From contig KV748195.1 of assembly GCA_001692895.1 (NCBI GenBank), positions 558,001 through 622,000 of the forward strand: DNA of 64,000 bases, written 5' to 3'. A program made the position numbers and the translations under genes. This DNA comes from Cenococcum geophilum 1.58 (taxonomy: Eukaryota > Ascomycota > Dothideomycetes > Gloniales > Gloniaceae). Below, piece by piece: positions 1 to 12,300 of the stretch. Position 1 is the first letter of the stretch. The number at the start of each line of letters is the position of its first letter. The notes beneath the pieces are model-generated. The model did no database searches and was not told the DNA's origin. It saw only the letters and a list, made by a program, of their open reading frames with translations.

Positions 1-360
1 TAATTAAGGCAATATAACGGGAGCACCGCATTCTTAATCGGCGGGGTAAAGCTCACTTGCCTACTCCTCCGCTATATACCATAGATAAAGCTCTGTGTAG
101 TAGCAGAGGCGCTCTAAATAACCTAAATGCGTCCTTGCTAGAACTAGCTCCTATACCTACTCTACTGCTAATACCTACTCTACCGCTAATACCTACTCTA
201 CCGCTAATACCTACTCTACCGCTAATACCTACTCTACTGCTAATACTACCTTCCTTACGGCAAGCTCCCTTGCGGCAAGCTCCCTCTCTATAGGCTCCCT
301 CTCGGTAAGCTTCCTCTTAGTAAGCTCTAACTACGGCTACTCTACGGTTACCTCAGCGAG
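1..360. repeat. Degenerate repeat DNA with an 18-bp tandem array
   Basis: There is no recognisable gene. At about 150-247 an 18-bp unit (acctactctaccgctaat) is repeated about five times, and at about 250-310 short variants of ggcaagctccct follow. A related stretch (ctaataccaccttccttacggcaagctcc) recurs at 2270-2300, on the far side of the element at 361-2249, so both may belong to one older sequence that the element interrupted. The open frame here is low-complexity Leu/Pro/Thr and is not a credible protein. Confidence 0.6.
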
Positions 361-829
361 CTCAGACGTGATTTTTTTTTAGCTAGCGTCGGAATAACCT
401 ACGCCGTCTTCCGAATTGCAAAATCACGTCTGAGAGGGTTTGGCGAGATTTGTTAAAATCCTAAGCAAAATCCGTAAAATGGAGATTACCGGATATCTAA
501 TTTATTTATTCACATAACGCGTTATTATTAAACCCCGTAGTTACTTTTTTTTTAAGACTTAGGGCTTCTAAATGGTATAAATTTTATTATATACGGCTAC
601 CACTTAGTCCTAACATTAATTTCGTTAAAGTTAAAAAACGCGGTTGTTAAAAAGCCTAAGCATTATATTGTATCTTATTAAATAGTCTACTAATATAGAT
701 AAAACTATACAGATATATAGATATCTACTACTTAAAGCTATTGCAACACCTAGTAGGTGCTGTAGTTGGGTCCTTCCTTAAAAATATCCTCCCTTGGCCC
801 GGGAGCTACTACTAGGGGGTAAGCTTTGG

Positions 830-1150
830 GCAGAGCCTTATGTAGAACCTTAGTAGAGGCTTCGTGTAGAGCTTCGTGCAGAGCTTCGTGTAGAGCTTTG
901 TGCAGAGCTTCATGCAGAGCTTCATGCAGAGCTTTAAGCAGAGCTTCAAGCAGAGCTTCCAAGCAGAGCTTCAAGTAGAGCTTTTACAGAGCTTCGTGCG
1001 GAGCTTCGTGCAGAGCTTAATGCAGATCTTTTGTACAGAGCTTCGTGCAGAGCTTCGTGCAGAGCTTCGTGCAGAGCTTCGTGTAGAGCTTCGTGCAGAG
1101 CTTCGTGCAGAGCTTCGTGCAGAGCTTCGTGGCAGAGCTTCATGCAGAGC
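830..1150. repeat. 12-bp minisatellite array (agagcttcgtgc)
   Basis: About 26 near-copies of a 12-bp unit, consensus agagcttcgtgc, lie in tandem with single-base variants and a few length changes. Because the unit is a multiple of three and lacks stop codons it produces long open frames on both strands (repeats such as AELR, ALHE, LCTK). These are artefacts of the repeat, not genes. The same unit recurs at 1527-1795 and at 62.65-63.2 kb. Confidence 0.9.
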
Positions 1151-1154
1151 CACG

Positions 1155-1325
1155 CGTGCAGGCGTGCAGACGTGTAGATGTGCAGACGTGCAGACGTGCA
1201 GACTTCGTACGGGGCGATCAATTGCAGAGACGTTTGTAGAGACGATTGGATGGGCAATTGATCGATTGATTGTATGGGGCGTTTATACGGGCGTTTGTAC
1301 GGGCGTTTATACGGGCGATTGTAGA
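1155..1325. repeat. Short tandem arrays next to the minisatellite
   Basis: A 9-bp-like unit (gtgcagacg) is repeated at about 1155-1205. A 12-bp unit (gggcgtttatac) is repeated about four times at about 1275-1320. They follow directly on the 12-bp array and look like local expansions. Confidence 0.7.
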
Positions 1326-1526
1326 ACCTTCCTGGTATATTAGTGCTGCGTGTTAATAGAGCTTTGGAGCTCTATATAGGTAAAGAAAAGAGACTATATT
1401 ATAACCATGAGGTAGGTGGCGAAACGCTGATAACGATGTTGACGATAGAGCTGACGACTACGACTTGTAATTGCCCACTGTCGACAACGCCACTCAGTCA
1501 GTATTTGGAAATGGGAATCGATAATA

Positions 1527-1795
1527 GGGCTTCGAGTAGAGCTTCGAGCAGAGCTTCGAGCAGAGCTTCGTGCGGAGATTCGAGCAGAGCTTCGTGCGGG
1601 AGATTCGAGCAGAGGCTTCGTGCGGAGCTTCGAGCAGAGCTTCGAGCAGAGCTTCGTGCGGAGATTCGAGCAGAGCTTTCGTGCGGAGCTTCGAGCAGAG
1701 CTTCGTGGCGGAGCTTTGAGCGGAGCTTCGTGTTGGAGCTTTGAGCGGAGCTTCGTGCGGAGCTTCGTGGCAGAGCTTTTTCAGAGCTTCGGTAG
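1527..1795. repeat. Second 12-bp minisatellite array
   Basis: The unit is agagcttcgagc / ggagcttcgtgc, the same family as the array at 830-1150, with about 20 copies and several one-base length slips. It lies inside the element with foldback ends. Confidence 0.85.
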
Positions 1796-2303
1796 AAGCT
1801 CCGTGGCAGGAGCTCTGTGCAAGTCTCCCCCTAAAGCTTCGTTCCGCAAGAGCTCTCGCAAAGCTCCACAGCTCTACGCAGAGGGCTGCCGGCGGTAGGC
1901 CGTAAGCGTTCAGCCGTTTGCGGCGGCTCGGCCGTGCAGAGGTAGAAATTGGGGCCCTCTACGGCGACGACTTCCTCTTACCATCCGCGCGGGTATAAGG
2001 AGCTGAGGATCTCATAGCTTTATAGAGTAGGCTTTTCTCTATAATTTAGTGTAATTTTTATGTCGATAAGTATTGTGGGAGGGTAGATCAATTTCGTTAA
2101 AGTTGATGAGGTCTTCTCATATAAACGGTGTTTAGGTTTTCTGCAAATCTCGCTAAAGTCCCTCAGACTAAGAAAACGATTACCGTCCTAAATCAGCTTA
2201 GCGGACGGTGCGGATATTCCAATATCCGCAATCGATTTCTTGGTCTGAGCTTCTAAGGTAAACTCTACGGCTAATACCACCTTCCTTACGGCAAGCTCCA
2301 ACT

Positions 2304-5300
2304 ATGGCTATACTACTACCTATTTCGGCTGTTAATTGGGAGCGAATTAAGAAGTTTAGGAGTATACTATAGGCTAAACGTATAGAGACGTGTAGTCGCT
2401 ATAAGGAGCGGTGGTTCCAAATGGGCCTAGCTATGGAGGGTAATAATATAGGTATATATAAAGTCTGCATTAAGGACGCCGATAGCCTTAAAGATCCAAC
2501 CCTTTCTTCCCTATTTAGTGAAAGCAACGAGCTCAATCCGGGGCCTATTCCTAGCTTCCTACCTATACTTACCGCAGTGGAGGAGCTTCTGATTGCGCGC
2601 GTATACGTTTATCTGCAAGTTATACGTGTACGCGGCCAGTAATATCGCTATACTGGCCACGTCTACTGCTTTGGCCAGAATATATTAAAGACTTAGAGGC
2701 AGCTATTACGGCTACCTACTAAACTCAATATACTGGTTGTAAGGCCTATAGTAGTAGAGGGTGGCCAATACCTAAGTTAGCGGTTTACTAAGCGGTATAC
2801 TATAAGGCGCTCTATTATAGCACTATAGCTTTACTTTCTAAAGGCCAATTATCCTAATTATTGTAACGTTGAAATATGTAGCACCTAGCTTACCAGCTTA
2901 CCTAAAAATGGCTCTATATTAAATTAGCTACCTTATATTAATAAGTTGGAGTCTAATAATTCTACTCCTATACAACGTCCTCCTGCTATTAATCCTCTGC
3001 CTGCCGAGCTTAGTAGTAATGTACTAGATGGCGAATTTAATGACAACGTACTAGATACTTTAGTTCCTAATCTAGTACCTAACCTTAATAAATTAGAACT
3101 TTTGGGTTGTAAGGTTTAACACTAATAAGACCTACGAACAGGCCTAGAGGTTCCTACTGTGCGGCAGACACCTCTCTCTAAGCGATTAGCTAGTTTTATT
3201 ATACGCGGCGCCTTTCCTACTCTATTTCCTTATGGTAAAGCCGACTTTAATATGCCACGAAGCCGTATAGTTACCCTAGCTGCGTACGCCAAGCATATGC
3301 TTAAGTATTAGGACGGTCAGTTTGGCCGCCACCCCTTATTTCGCTACTATGTGTTTAATTGGATTATAAGAGAGTAAGCCCTTAACGCTACCCGCTTCCT
3401 TTGCAGCCGATTAAATAAAAATAGTCTATCTTTAGATAAGCTTAATAATCTTATAAATAGTAGTGGGGGTAACTAGGTTCTAAATAAGATTGTACAGTAT
3501 ATACGGAAGCTTAAGGGCACTAGGCCTTACTAGAAGCAGAAGAGAAATAAGCTTATAGCTTATACTAAAAATATTAAGAGCGGGTCTTTATTCTTTATAC
3601 TTAGCGCTACTAATCTACATTAATATAATCTATACTCTTATATACCTTAATTTAACGAATATAAGGCTGCTAATAAGGCTTAGTGCTACTAGATTACTTC
3701 TTAGAATCTTAATAATAACCCACATATTGCTGCTTACTGGCTATATCGCCGCTTTAATCTGTTTAGGAAGCACATGCTTATAGGTCTATTTAATGGCACT
3801 GACTTTTGGTCCCGATATAAGTGGTAGGCGTAAGGTAGCGGCTATATATATGGCTTCTTATAGAGTTTAATAGCCCTAAGGCTAGATCCGTCAACTGGTG
3901 AATTAAAGGCGGCTTTTACTAAGTACTGGGCTGCTTTTATATCCGTGATAAATCCTAATTAATCTAGGCCTCCTAATCTTTAATATCCTTCTACTTTTGG
4001 CTATAAAGAATAGCTTAATACCAGTAAGCTTCTTACTGCCTGCCTTAATCGATTTTAACGGCACCGTAATTATACTGAATCTTACTGCTTAAGATTAAAG
4101 AAAGGCTCCGCTGGAGTAAAGGAGTGCCGCTTTTACTTTCTACGCTCTCTCTATAATGAGGCCGCTATATTAAAGGATTAAAACCCATATTACTAGATGT
4201 TCTATCCACAGCGTAACGATAAGCTTCTTAATAGCTACAATTCAGCTATAATACTGGCGTGGATAGCAAATATTAATACGTCGCCCGCTATAAGTATATT
4301 AGTAATAGTTAACTATATAGGCAAATATTGCAGTAAAGAAGAGAAGAAGTCGACTTCCTACTAGGAGTTACTCTAATTAGTATAGCCGCACGCCAACAGT
4401 CTTTATACCTTTAGTTTAATAGTAGCTAAGTTTATAAATAAGCTTATTACCAAACGCGATTGGTTAGTATAGGAGGTATACTATCTGCTTCTTAACATTC
4501 CCCTTTTTAAAGGCTTAAGGAATATAGTAACTTTGGACTACTGCTAGGAGGACGACCGAAGCGCTATATATAAGCTTAAGGATGGGCAACTAAGAGGGTA
4601 CGGACTGTCTAACTATAAGAAATATAAGCACCGCCTAGATGGGGTAGAGGATGTTACTTTCCTTAATTTTCTACTCTATTTTAATTACTCTACTTATAAG
4701 CGTCGGCTAAGAGCAAGGCTTTAAGTTATATCATACTTTCCGCGATATAACGGCGATCGTTCCTATCCGTAGTATCCTAAGTTCTACTATATAAAGCTTA
4801 TTCTTTATTACCTATAGAGGGAGTATAAGGAAGTGGCTACTTATACTAATAAATTTAGGGCCCCTAATTATGTGGCTTCCTATTAGGCTTACGTTAACTC
4901 CTATTAGCACCTACCTAACTACTTCTGTAATTAGAAACTAGAGGAAGGTCACAAAACTGCTAATAATATTAATAAGTTTAGGGCGATTTCGCAGACGACT
5001 TAGAGCTATATTAGTCCTTTAAGGCCCTACATGCCCGCGTTTAAAATACTAATAGAGTTAAAATTAAGGATCCTAATAGGCTTAGTAATAGGGAGCTTAA
5101 TTATAACTACAACTAAAGTATGTATTGGGGTATGTACCCAGAGCTTAATAAGAGGACTTATTAATAGGAAGTATGGCTACAGCCTCTACCGTAGAGCCGC
5201 CTATCCCAAATAGCAACTCCGTCCTCCTTATAACTAGGTTAGCGTTATATCTATAATGTTGTAGTTAATTACTATAGGTAGATCTAAGTAAGCCTTAGCC

Positions 5301-6625
5301 CCCCCTACTGCGGATTAATGTTAATGGAGAAGTAGAAACCGGTAAATTGTATCTTATTGCTGTTCTCTCTACTACGCTCTGTAATATAGTAAGGGCTAAT
5401 AGTAAGCCGTCACCATTGGCTTAAGCTGCCCCTACTAGGGTAGCTGCCTTTAGTATTAATAGTAGAACTATATACGATTTATTAAGGTTGCCGGTAAACC
5501 GTCCGTTTAAGAAATTGCCTACTACTAGTCTTACGCCTCTATAATAAGCTTTTAAGGATATTTACTATTTTATCCTTAACGAGAAATCTATAATCGGGCA
5601 AGTATATCTGGCCTAGATTGATTACCGCCTCCGTTAGATCTACCCTGCGTATAATAACGACTATTTTAGAGGCTTGAATATCTTGCTAGTAGGCGATTTC
5701 CATTAGCTTCCCCCTATAGGTTAGGCGGCCTTATATAGTAATCTACCCGCTAGGCCATTAGAGCTCGCTAGCTATGGAAAGGGAGCCTATAAGGCGATTA
5801 ACCGAACAGCTATCCTAGATTAAGTTATGCGGCAGGGCGGTGATAACGCTAAAAGCTTTGCATTTAGGACCGCCCTTATAGAGCTACGTAGTGATTCTAT
5901 AAGTAAATTAACCTAGAAGCTTCTTTTAACTAGGTATAAGTAGGGCCTATCCACTAATAAGGTTGCGGGCTTTAACAATATAATTCGGCTATATGGCACA
6001 CGCGCTGCTATAGGTAAGTATAACACTACTCGGCTTCGCGACCTTTTACAGCTAGTAGTGGCTATTAAGTCAGTTAATACTAGTGTAGGTATACGGAAAG
6101 TCACTCCTAATTAGTACAATACTATAGAAAATCTAGCCCTATATATTAGCGCGAAAGTAATACTAATATAGAATATCTGGGTTAAACTAGGCTTAGTAAA
6201 CGGTACTACTAGTATAGTTAAAGATGTCGTATAGAAGGGACACGCGGATATTAAAAAGGATCAGCCTTAGTTACTACTAGTTACGGTAAATGGGTATAAC
6301 GGACCTGCCCTATTTACTCGGCAGGATAGTAAAAAGTTTGTCCCTATATTTTCTGTACTTTATAAGTAGGAGGGTATAAGAGGCTCTTGCTTACGGCATC
6401 AATTTCTAATTACTCTGGCTTTTGCTCTTACTATATATAAAAGCCAGGGCCTAATACTTAATTAAGTAGTTCTAGATGTTAAGGAAAAGAATAAGACAGC
6501 TGGGCTGACCTATATAGCAATCTTACGAGTTAAGAAGCTTTTAGGGCTTATATTTAAACGTAGGTTCGATATAGAACGATTTTAGTCATCTATAAGTAAG
6601 ACTAAAGAGGTATAATAAGAAGATT
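2304..6625 (+). pseudogene. Helitron Rep/helicase protein gene, RIP-degraded
   Basis: This is the coding part of a fungal Helitron (rolling-circle DNA transposon). In one frame from an ATG at 2304 the start reads like the cysteine-poor N-terminal region of fungal Helitrons (DUF6570-like, with EELLIARVYVYLQVIRVRGQ at about 2580-2640). A Helitron_like_N region follows from about 3,180 (FPYGKADFN). At about 3,840 the rolling-circle block reads GSGYIYGFL, where the family has a GSPHIHGFLW-type HUH motif, so both His look changed to Tyr by C-to-T. From about 5,310 to 6,610 a Pif1-type helicase is readable almost throughout: a degenerate Walker A (GEVETGKLYL), VGDFHQLPPIG, RTAILDQVMRQGG and FALTIYKSQG. 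Many TAG codons stand where W or Q is expected, so the gene is dead. Some blocks lie in shifted frames. The exact ends of the Helitron were not determined; a perfect 16-bp palindrome lies just after the frame at 6662-6677. Confidence 0.85.
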
Positions 6626-6679
6626 TTGCACGGAGGCAGTAGCAACTACTTATAAATAATTTTTCCTAATTAGGAAATT

Positions 6680-7239
6680 ATATACTGGCTTAGAGGTAAG
6701 TAGAGAATATAGCATTTGTCTTAGTTTCCTAACTTTTAAACAGCTTAACCGCAAAATCCAATTTTCTAAATTTTAACCCCCCTATCCGTCCTACCTTTTT
6801 ACCGCTTTTAGAGCTGTTAGATATACATATAGTGGTGTATAGGGAGAATTAGTAGTACTACCGGATTAATATTGCTACTATCTATAGCGTTAATCGATTT
6901 TTGGAATTTTTTAATTTTTTTAAAGGGCGGAAATATTGCTTATATAAGAAGTTACGTAACCTTTAAGAATACTTAGGACCGTATATTAGTAGCCACGACT
7001 TCTCTACACTATAGTTAAGATTTTATATATACTACACCTAGAGCTACTTACAATAACTATTACCTATAAATCTGCCGATTTATAAATTAAAAATTAGACG
7101 TGGTTAGAGCTATTAGTAGGGGTTATTAATCGCGCTCCCCGTGACAAAATTTTAGATTTTAGTGATCTAAACTGACGAATTAAATTAAAAGTTTAGAACA
7201 TCCAAATAAGGTTTTGCTAAGACGCTAGCTGGACCCTAA
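6680..7239. repeat. RIP-mutated repeat DNA, possible LTR remnant
   Basis: There is no gene. The stretch about 6,970-7,160 resembles about 8,580-8,745 (both contain ggggttattaat followed by gctccc and a gacaa/tacaa tail). The two could be decayed LTRs of the copia-like fragment between them, but the similarity is weak and the bounds are uncertain. Confidence 0.3.
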
Positions 7240-7690
7240 CCTGGACCCTTCCTAACCTATTAAATTCTAAAAATAATAACCTCTACTAAATTAAAAATTA
7301 ATCTTATCCTTAATAAGCCATCTAATTGAATTTAATAGTTCTTTATTATCTAAGACATAGCTAAAACTAACGAGGTATAGCAGTATATCGACCTATTTAA
7401 GAAGAAAGACGATCTTCTAAAGCTAGAACTACTAAGTCGGCCTATACTAAGGGACATACTACCTACGGCTATATTAATAGCAAAGCTAGACCCAAACCAG
7501 CTTACTGCCTATAACTAGCTCTACGCCAAATATAAGGACGATTTACGCGTACACTAGAAGCAAAAACAGGCTATAAATAATAATAACTACATCGTTCGCA
7601 CTACATTGGTAGCCTACCTTTTACTTATTAATAGCCTTAGTAGTCGGTTATATTAAATATTTAAGGCGTTTCTACTACTGTAGTAGCCAC
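7240..7690 (+). mobile_element. Copia-like gag fragment
   Basis: The conceptual translation resembles the gag region of fungal Ty1/copia elements (for example LDPNQLTAYN, followed by LYAKYKDDLRV). No pol follows. It is a broken fossil fragment with several RIP-type disruptions, probably part of a gag-only remnant bounded by the weak repeats at about 6.97 and 8.58 kb. Confidence 0.5.
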
Positions 7691-7787
7691 TGCAGTGATA
7701 GAGATACTCCGTATTTTGGTAAGTAATTAAGCCCATCTTATACGAGAATCTTATACTATTAGTACTTACTAAATCACGTGCTTATAG

Positions 7788-8522
7788 GGCCTCCTCCCGT
7801 CTATAAATGCTCCCTCCTCTATACTTTTCTCTCTTCTTTTCTTCTTCCTTATAAGAGCTAGAGGTACTCCAATACTCCTCCCCAGTCCCTACTAAGGGAT
7901 CTATTAGTTGACGTGGCGATATAAATAGTATCTAATAAGGAGACGGGTGAGAGAGGAGACAGGAAGGACGGAGGGGCGTCTAGTAAGTGTTAGTTAAGCA
8001 ACGTTAATGTCTATATTATGGCTGCCTAATCTCCTGTTCGCAGGCCTCCTCCCGTCTATAAATACTTCCTCTTCTATACCTTTCTTTCTTCTTCTTTCTT
8101 CTTCCTTATAAGAGCTAGAGGTGCTCTAATACCCCTCCCTAGTCCCTACTAAGGGATCTATTAGTTAATATGGCGATATAGATAGTATCTAACGAGGAGA
8201 TGGGTGAGAGAGAAGACAGGAAGGACGGAGGGGTGTCTGGTAGGTGTTAGTCGAGCAATATTAATATCTATATTATAGCTGCCTAATCTCCCGTTTATAG
8301 GCCTTCTCCTATTTATAAATACTCCCTTTTCTATACCTTCCTCTCTTCTTCTTTCTTCTTCCTTATAAGAGCTAGAGGCGCTCTAATACCCCTCCCTAGT
8401 CTCTATTAAGGGATCTATTGGTTAATATAGCGATATGGACAGCATTAGACGAGGAGATAGGTAAGAGAGGAAATAGAAAGGACGGAGGAACCTCTAGTAG
8501 GTGTTAGTTAAGTAACGTTAAT
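7788..8522. repeat. Three 255-bp tandem repeats
   Basis: Copies start at 7788, 8043 and 8300 (periods 255 and 257 bp); the last is cut short at about 8522. Each contains ggcctcctcccgtctataaa, a CT-rich run, agctagaggt(g/a)ctc, aagggatctattagtt and a purine-rich end. Differences between copies are mostly C/T and G/A. No protein is encoded. Confidence 0.85.
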
Positions 8523-9132
8523 AGCGGTTTTTATTACCCAAAAATTGCGTTATATAATAATATTTAGGAACGCAAATATGTACCCCTGTCCCATACTCAT
8601 ACTACTACTAAATATTCTAGATTTTATACTCGGAGCTGCTTATAATAAGTATTCCTAGAAGATCTACCGGTTTAAAGCTCTATAATTAAACGTTATTAAT
8701 GTTTTATATAGGGGTTATTAATTAAGCTCCCAGGATACAATTTTTAAAGTTTAATACTATACTAATATTACGACCTTCTTACAGTGGCCGGGCCACCCCT
8801 AATCTCCTCCCCCTCTTCCCCCCTCCTATTACTCGGCGCCAAGCTATTACGTTATCGCTAAGCTATTACGTTGTTATACGTCTGAACTAGGTAGGTAATA
8901 ACGTGGTTACTTAATTATGTCAGACGTTTGTATATAGTTATATCTCTTCCTACACGCGTATTTAATTAAGTTGGGGTAATAAACTTACTTTAATTCCAGC
9001 TATGCGGCGATTTAATTATTAGGTATTAAAAATATTTAGTATATAAAGCTTTAAATTAGAATTATAATCTACTATATTAGATCCTACGTAGAGGGCTCTA
9101 TATTAAAGCTCTGTAGTCCAAATATATACTAG
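8523..9132. repeat. RIP-mutated DNA without a recognised gene
   Basis: AT-rich and repeat-like. It holds the second copy of the weak LTR-like stretch (about 8,580-8,745) and a CT-rich run at about 8,795-8,830. I see no coding region. Confidence 0.4.
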
Positions 9133-9137
9133 ATTCG

Positions 9138-9354
9138 TATAAGGGATATTATTGCGGACACCTCGGGTTGCCCTTAGGACAACCCCCGGACGCCCCTCGG
9201 ATAGTCGCCGGTCACGTGCCGGAGGCACGTGCCCGTAGTATATAGTCTCCACAATCCCAGAGGCCTTACCTCCTTAAGGATTCGTCTCTCTTACCAATCT
9301 ATCCTGTTCCACAATCGTGTCCTTATAGCCCCCTGTCTATAAGATCCCCTCACA
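9138..9354 (+). repeat. 5' LTR of element A
   Basis: 217 bp, running from TATAAGGG to CCTCACA. It is equal in length to the 3' LTR and contains the palindromic block cacgtgccggaggcacgtg. Confidence 0.93.
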
Positions 9355-12300
9355 TTCGAATCCTTCCTACTCTTTTTTAGAAGGGTAGTCGGCTTTAAGG
9401 ACCAGATTATTTGTTTATATCTTTTATTTACAACTACTATCCTCCCTTAAAATCTCGCAATAACCTAAACGGAAACTCCACGGATACCTTATAGAAAGCC
9501 GTCGCGTAAAGGCAGAAAGGTCCCTCTAATAGCAAGAGATTGCGATAATACAACCCTTTAGGCAAGACGGCTAAACGAGCCCTAATACCTAGATACTCTA
9601 AAAGCTTAAAGACTCTCGTATACCTATAGTTACCGGCAACGCTAAGGAAAATATAGACACCCTCTACGACGGTTATAATATCGCTAAAAAGTAGCTAGAA
9701 CCCCTCCGGCCCCACCTAGGCTAATTAGAAGATTAAGCGCTAGAGGCAACTCTAAGATCTTCCCCTAAGCTAGAAATGCTAGAGGAATATACTAATATAT
9801 CTGACTAGGGAACTAACCGGAACCCTCCTAGAAGACCACCGGCCTATAATTGGTATAGTGGCGGTATATAGACTACTTACAAGCTAAGCGGGCCTACCCC
9901 TTTAGGTAATCTAAGCCAATTACTAACTTAAGACCTAAGCCCCGTTAGGAAGCCTATACTAGCTACTAGTACTAATACTACCTCTATAGTAGGAGCCTCC
10001 CTAGGCCCGAGTTTGGAAGGTTAAGAGCCCCACACTAATCTCCTTTAAGATAGATATTAGGAAGCTATCGTAAGGCTCTCGGAAGCTATACGGGAGGAAG
10101 TTACTAATAAATATATTAGAACCCTCTAAGGGCAAATCTAGATCTAGTAGGGTCTAATCTAAGCTAGATAAATTCTTTTATAACCTAGTTAAGGCTAAGG
10201 GCTTCCCGGGAGCTACCTAGTATTTACCTAAAAAAGTATAGAAGACTCGGAGAGTTATCTACGCTATAAATGAAAAAAGGACATAGACCGACTGGCTAAG
10301 GCCTCCGGTAGTTTAGAACTCCGCTATAAACCTAACGCCTAGTAGTTAGACGATTAGGTTTGTAAGGTAGATAACTTCTTTAAGATGCTAATAATACGAG
10401 ATAATACTAAAGAGCGTATACACTGGATTATTAGCAAGATTAAAGACTAATTGCTAAACTAAATCGCACTTAATTAGCTTAATAAAGAGTAAATTACTAT
10501 ATGGCCATAGCTATAAACCTTCCTAAAGAAATGGACTTAAGATCTATATATTATACAATATAATAATACAGAGCTATTCTGAATGGGATACAGCTAGACC
10601 GCTATAACTTCCGCTAGTTTATAAACTTTATAGAAACTCGTGCTTAGTAGATAAATCTAAAGCCCTTTAAAAATAAGGATAATAGTATCTATAAGAAGGA
10701 GAAGATCGGGTTTATTTAGGCTAGAATTAAGCTAGCAATTTATAACGAAATAAAGCGCGTGTGAGCCCTATCGCGGATTATTATATATACGGATTTTAAT
10801 CGAGCAGTTTTAAACGCTAAAGATACAGTAAAGAACTAGACCTCTTCTAGTAGGAAGCTAAGGGGTTACTAGAAGCGCGGACACTCTAGTAGTAATATAG
10901 GGCAGACTTAACCTTTAAAGAAGCCGTTCTTAAAGAAAACTTTAGAAGGGTTAAAGTTAGGAACCTTAAATAATGGGAAAGACTCCTAGGGTTAACCTAA
11001 TACCTATCTAGCACCTTTACGGGAACACTCTAAGAAGTTAAGAGAAAACTCTAAAGGTAAATCCTATTAGAAAAATAAGCAGGGCGATAACCGCACTAAT
11101 AATCTAAAAAAAGAAAAGCCCTAGTCGCGGACCTCTTTCGGCTATAACTAGGGTAAGATACGGAAGGAGAGACTCTCCGTATTGCTATTAAGCTGGAAAT
11201 AACACTCCCTATAGGTAAGGTATAATAGTTCCAAGTACTATATAACAGCGGCGCCGAAATTAATCTTATACGATATAATTTGGTAAAAGAGTATAAACTT
11301 ATCCTATTATAAAGGTAGCGGAAACCTATTATAGGCTTCCTAGATAAGCATTAGATTAAACTATACAGTGCCTATAAGCTTATAGTGTTAGTAGCCGATA
11401 TATATAACCGCACTAAGGTAGTCGGCCCGTAACCCTTTTAGGCGGCTAACTTTATAGGTTATAACCTTATTTTTAGATACCCTTAGCTTATAGAAGCAGA
11501 TTTTAAGATACGCTTTAAGACTAGAGCCTTTAAATAGTGGAATAATAAAGATTTGGAAGGGCGTATATTACTAATAAGCCTAAAGGATATTCTAGAGAAT
11601 GTAGCCCTAGGTAAAATAGTATACGCTCTATACCCAAAGAAGTATCGGATTTAACCCCTATTTAATAGCAAGATAGGTATAGAGCCTAGTATAGGTGATA
11701 ACCCCTTTATAATGGAGACTTTACGGGGAACTGCCGGATAGGTCGCGGAGATATTATAGGGAGGCGGCGATCTTAAGGATCTTATAAGATACTTTAACCG
11801 CTACAGGTTACTCTAGCTTAAGTAATATATAGAAAGTATACTACAGCACCTTAAACGCTGCGTTAAGGAGTTCCCTGCCCTCTACTGGCTACCGTATGAA
11901 ACGGTTTAATGTACGGTGGTAACCATATACAAGCAACTACTATAGCGCATAACGCTGCCTATGAGTATCCTAAGGGAGCTCCGGAATCTACCTAATAATA
12001 ATATAGAGAATGAACGCGACCCCGATTTATTAAATATTCCAATAGGCCTAAGGGACTTACTAAGGGTATTTTTAGGCAGGAGAGCTAAAGCCCTACCGTA
12101 AAACTTGAAGTACGATTATGCAATTAATTTGGAAGAAGGTAAATAACCGCCAAACCTCCCTATTTATAATCTCTCGCGTAAAGAGCTTAAGATCCTATAG
12201 GAGTACCTTAATGGGTTACTGGAAAAGGGGTGGATCTGGCCTAATAAGTCACCGTTAGGCGTACTAATCCTCTTTATTCTAAAACTAGATAGAACTATAA

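Larger units (their letters stand above)
361..2249. mobile_element. Non-autonomous element with foldback inverted termini
   Basis: The left end (361-434) is a hairpin with 15-bp arms starting CTCAGAC. The right end (2162-2249) is a hairpin whose 19-bp arms match at 17 positions and also carry CTCAGAC/GTCTGAG. Just inside each hairpin the two ends are inverted copies of each other: 427-451 matches the reverse complement of about 2144-2168 at roughly 21 of 25 positions, sharing gcgagatttg. So the unit has about 100-bp terminal inverted repeats, each containing a further hairpin. The interior has no transposase and consists largely of minisatellite. I could not find a clean target-site duplication. 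The family is unknown. Confidence 0.5.

Noticed and set aside
830-1343. Long open frames of repeated AELR/ALHE/LCTK units, also at 62.6-63.3 kb
   Set aside because: They appear on both strands and in several frames because the 12-bp unit has no stop codon. There is no start context or domain.
7788-8522. CRISPR-like direct repeats
   Set aside because: The repeats are 255-bp contiguous units without short repeat/spacer alternation, and the host is a fungus.
9355-9375. TTCGAATCC just after the 5' LTR of element A as a tRNA primer-binding site
   Set aside because: It resembles a tRNA T-loop rather than the complement of a tRNA 3' end and lacks the usual TGG start, so it is not supported.
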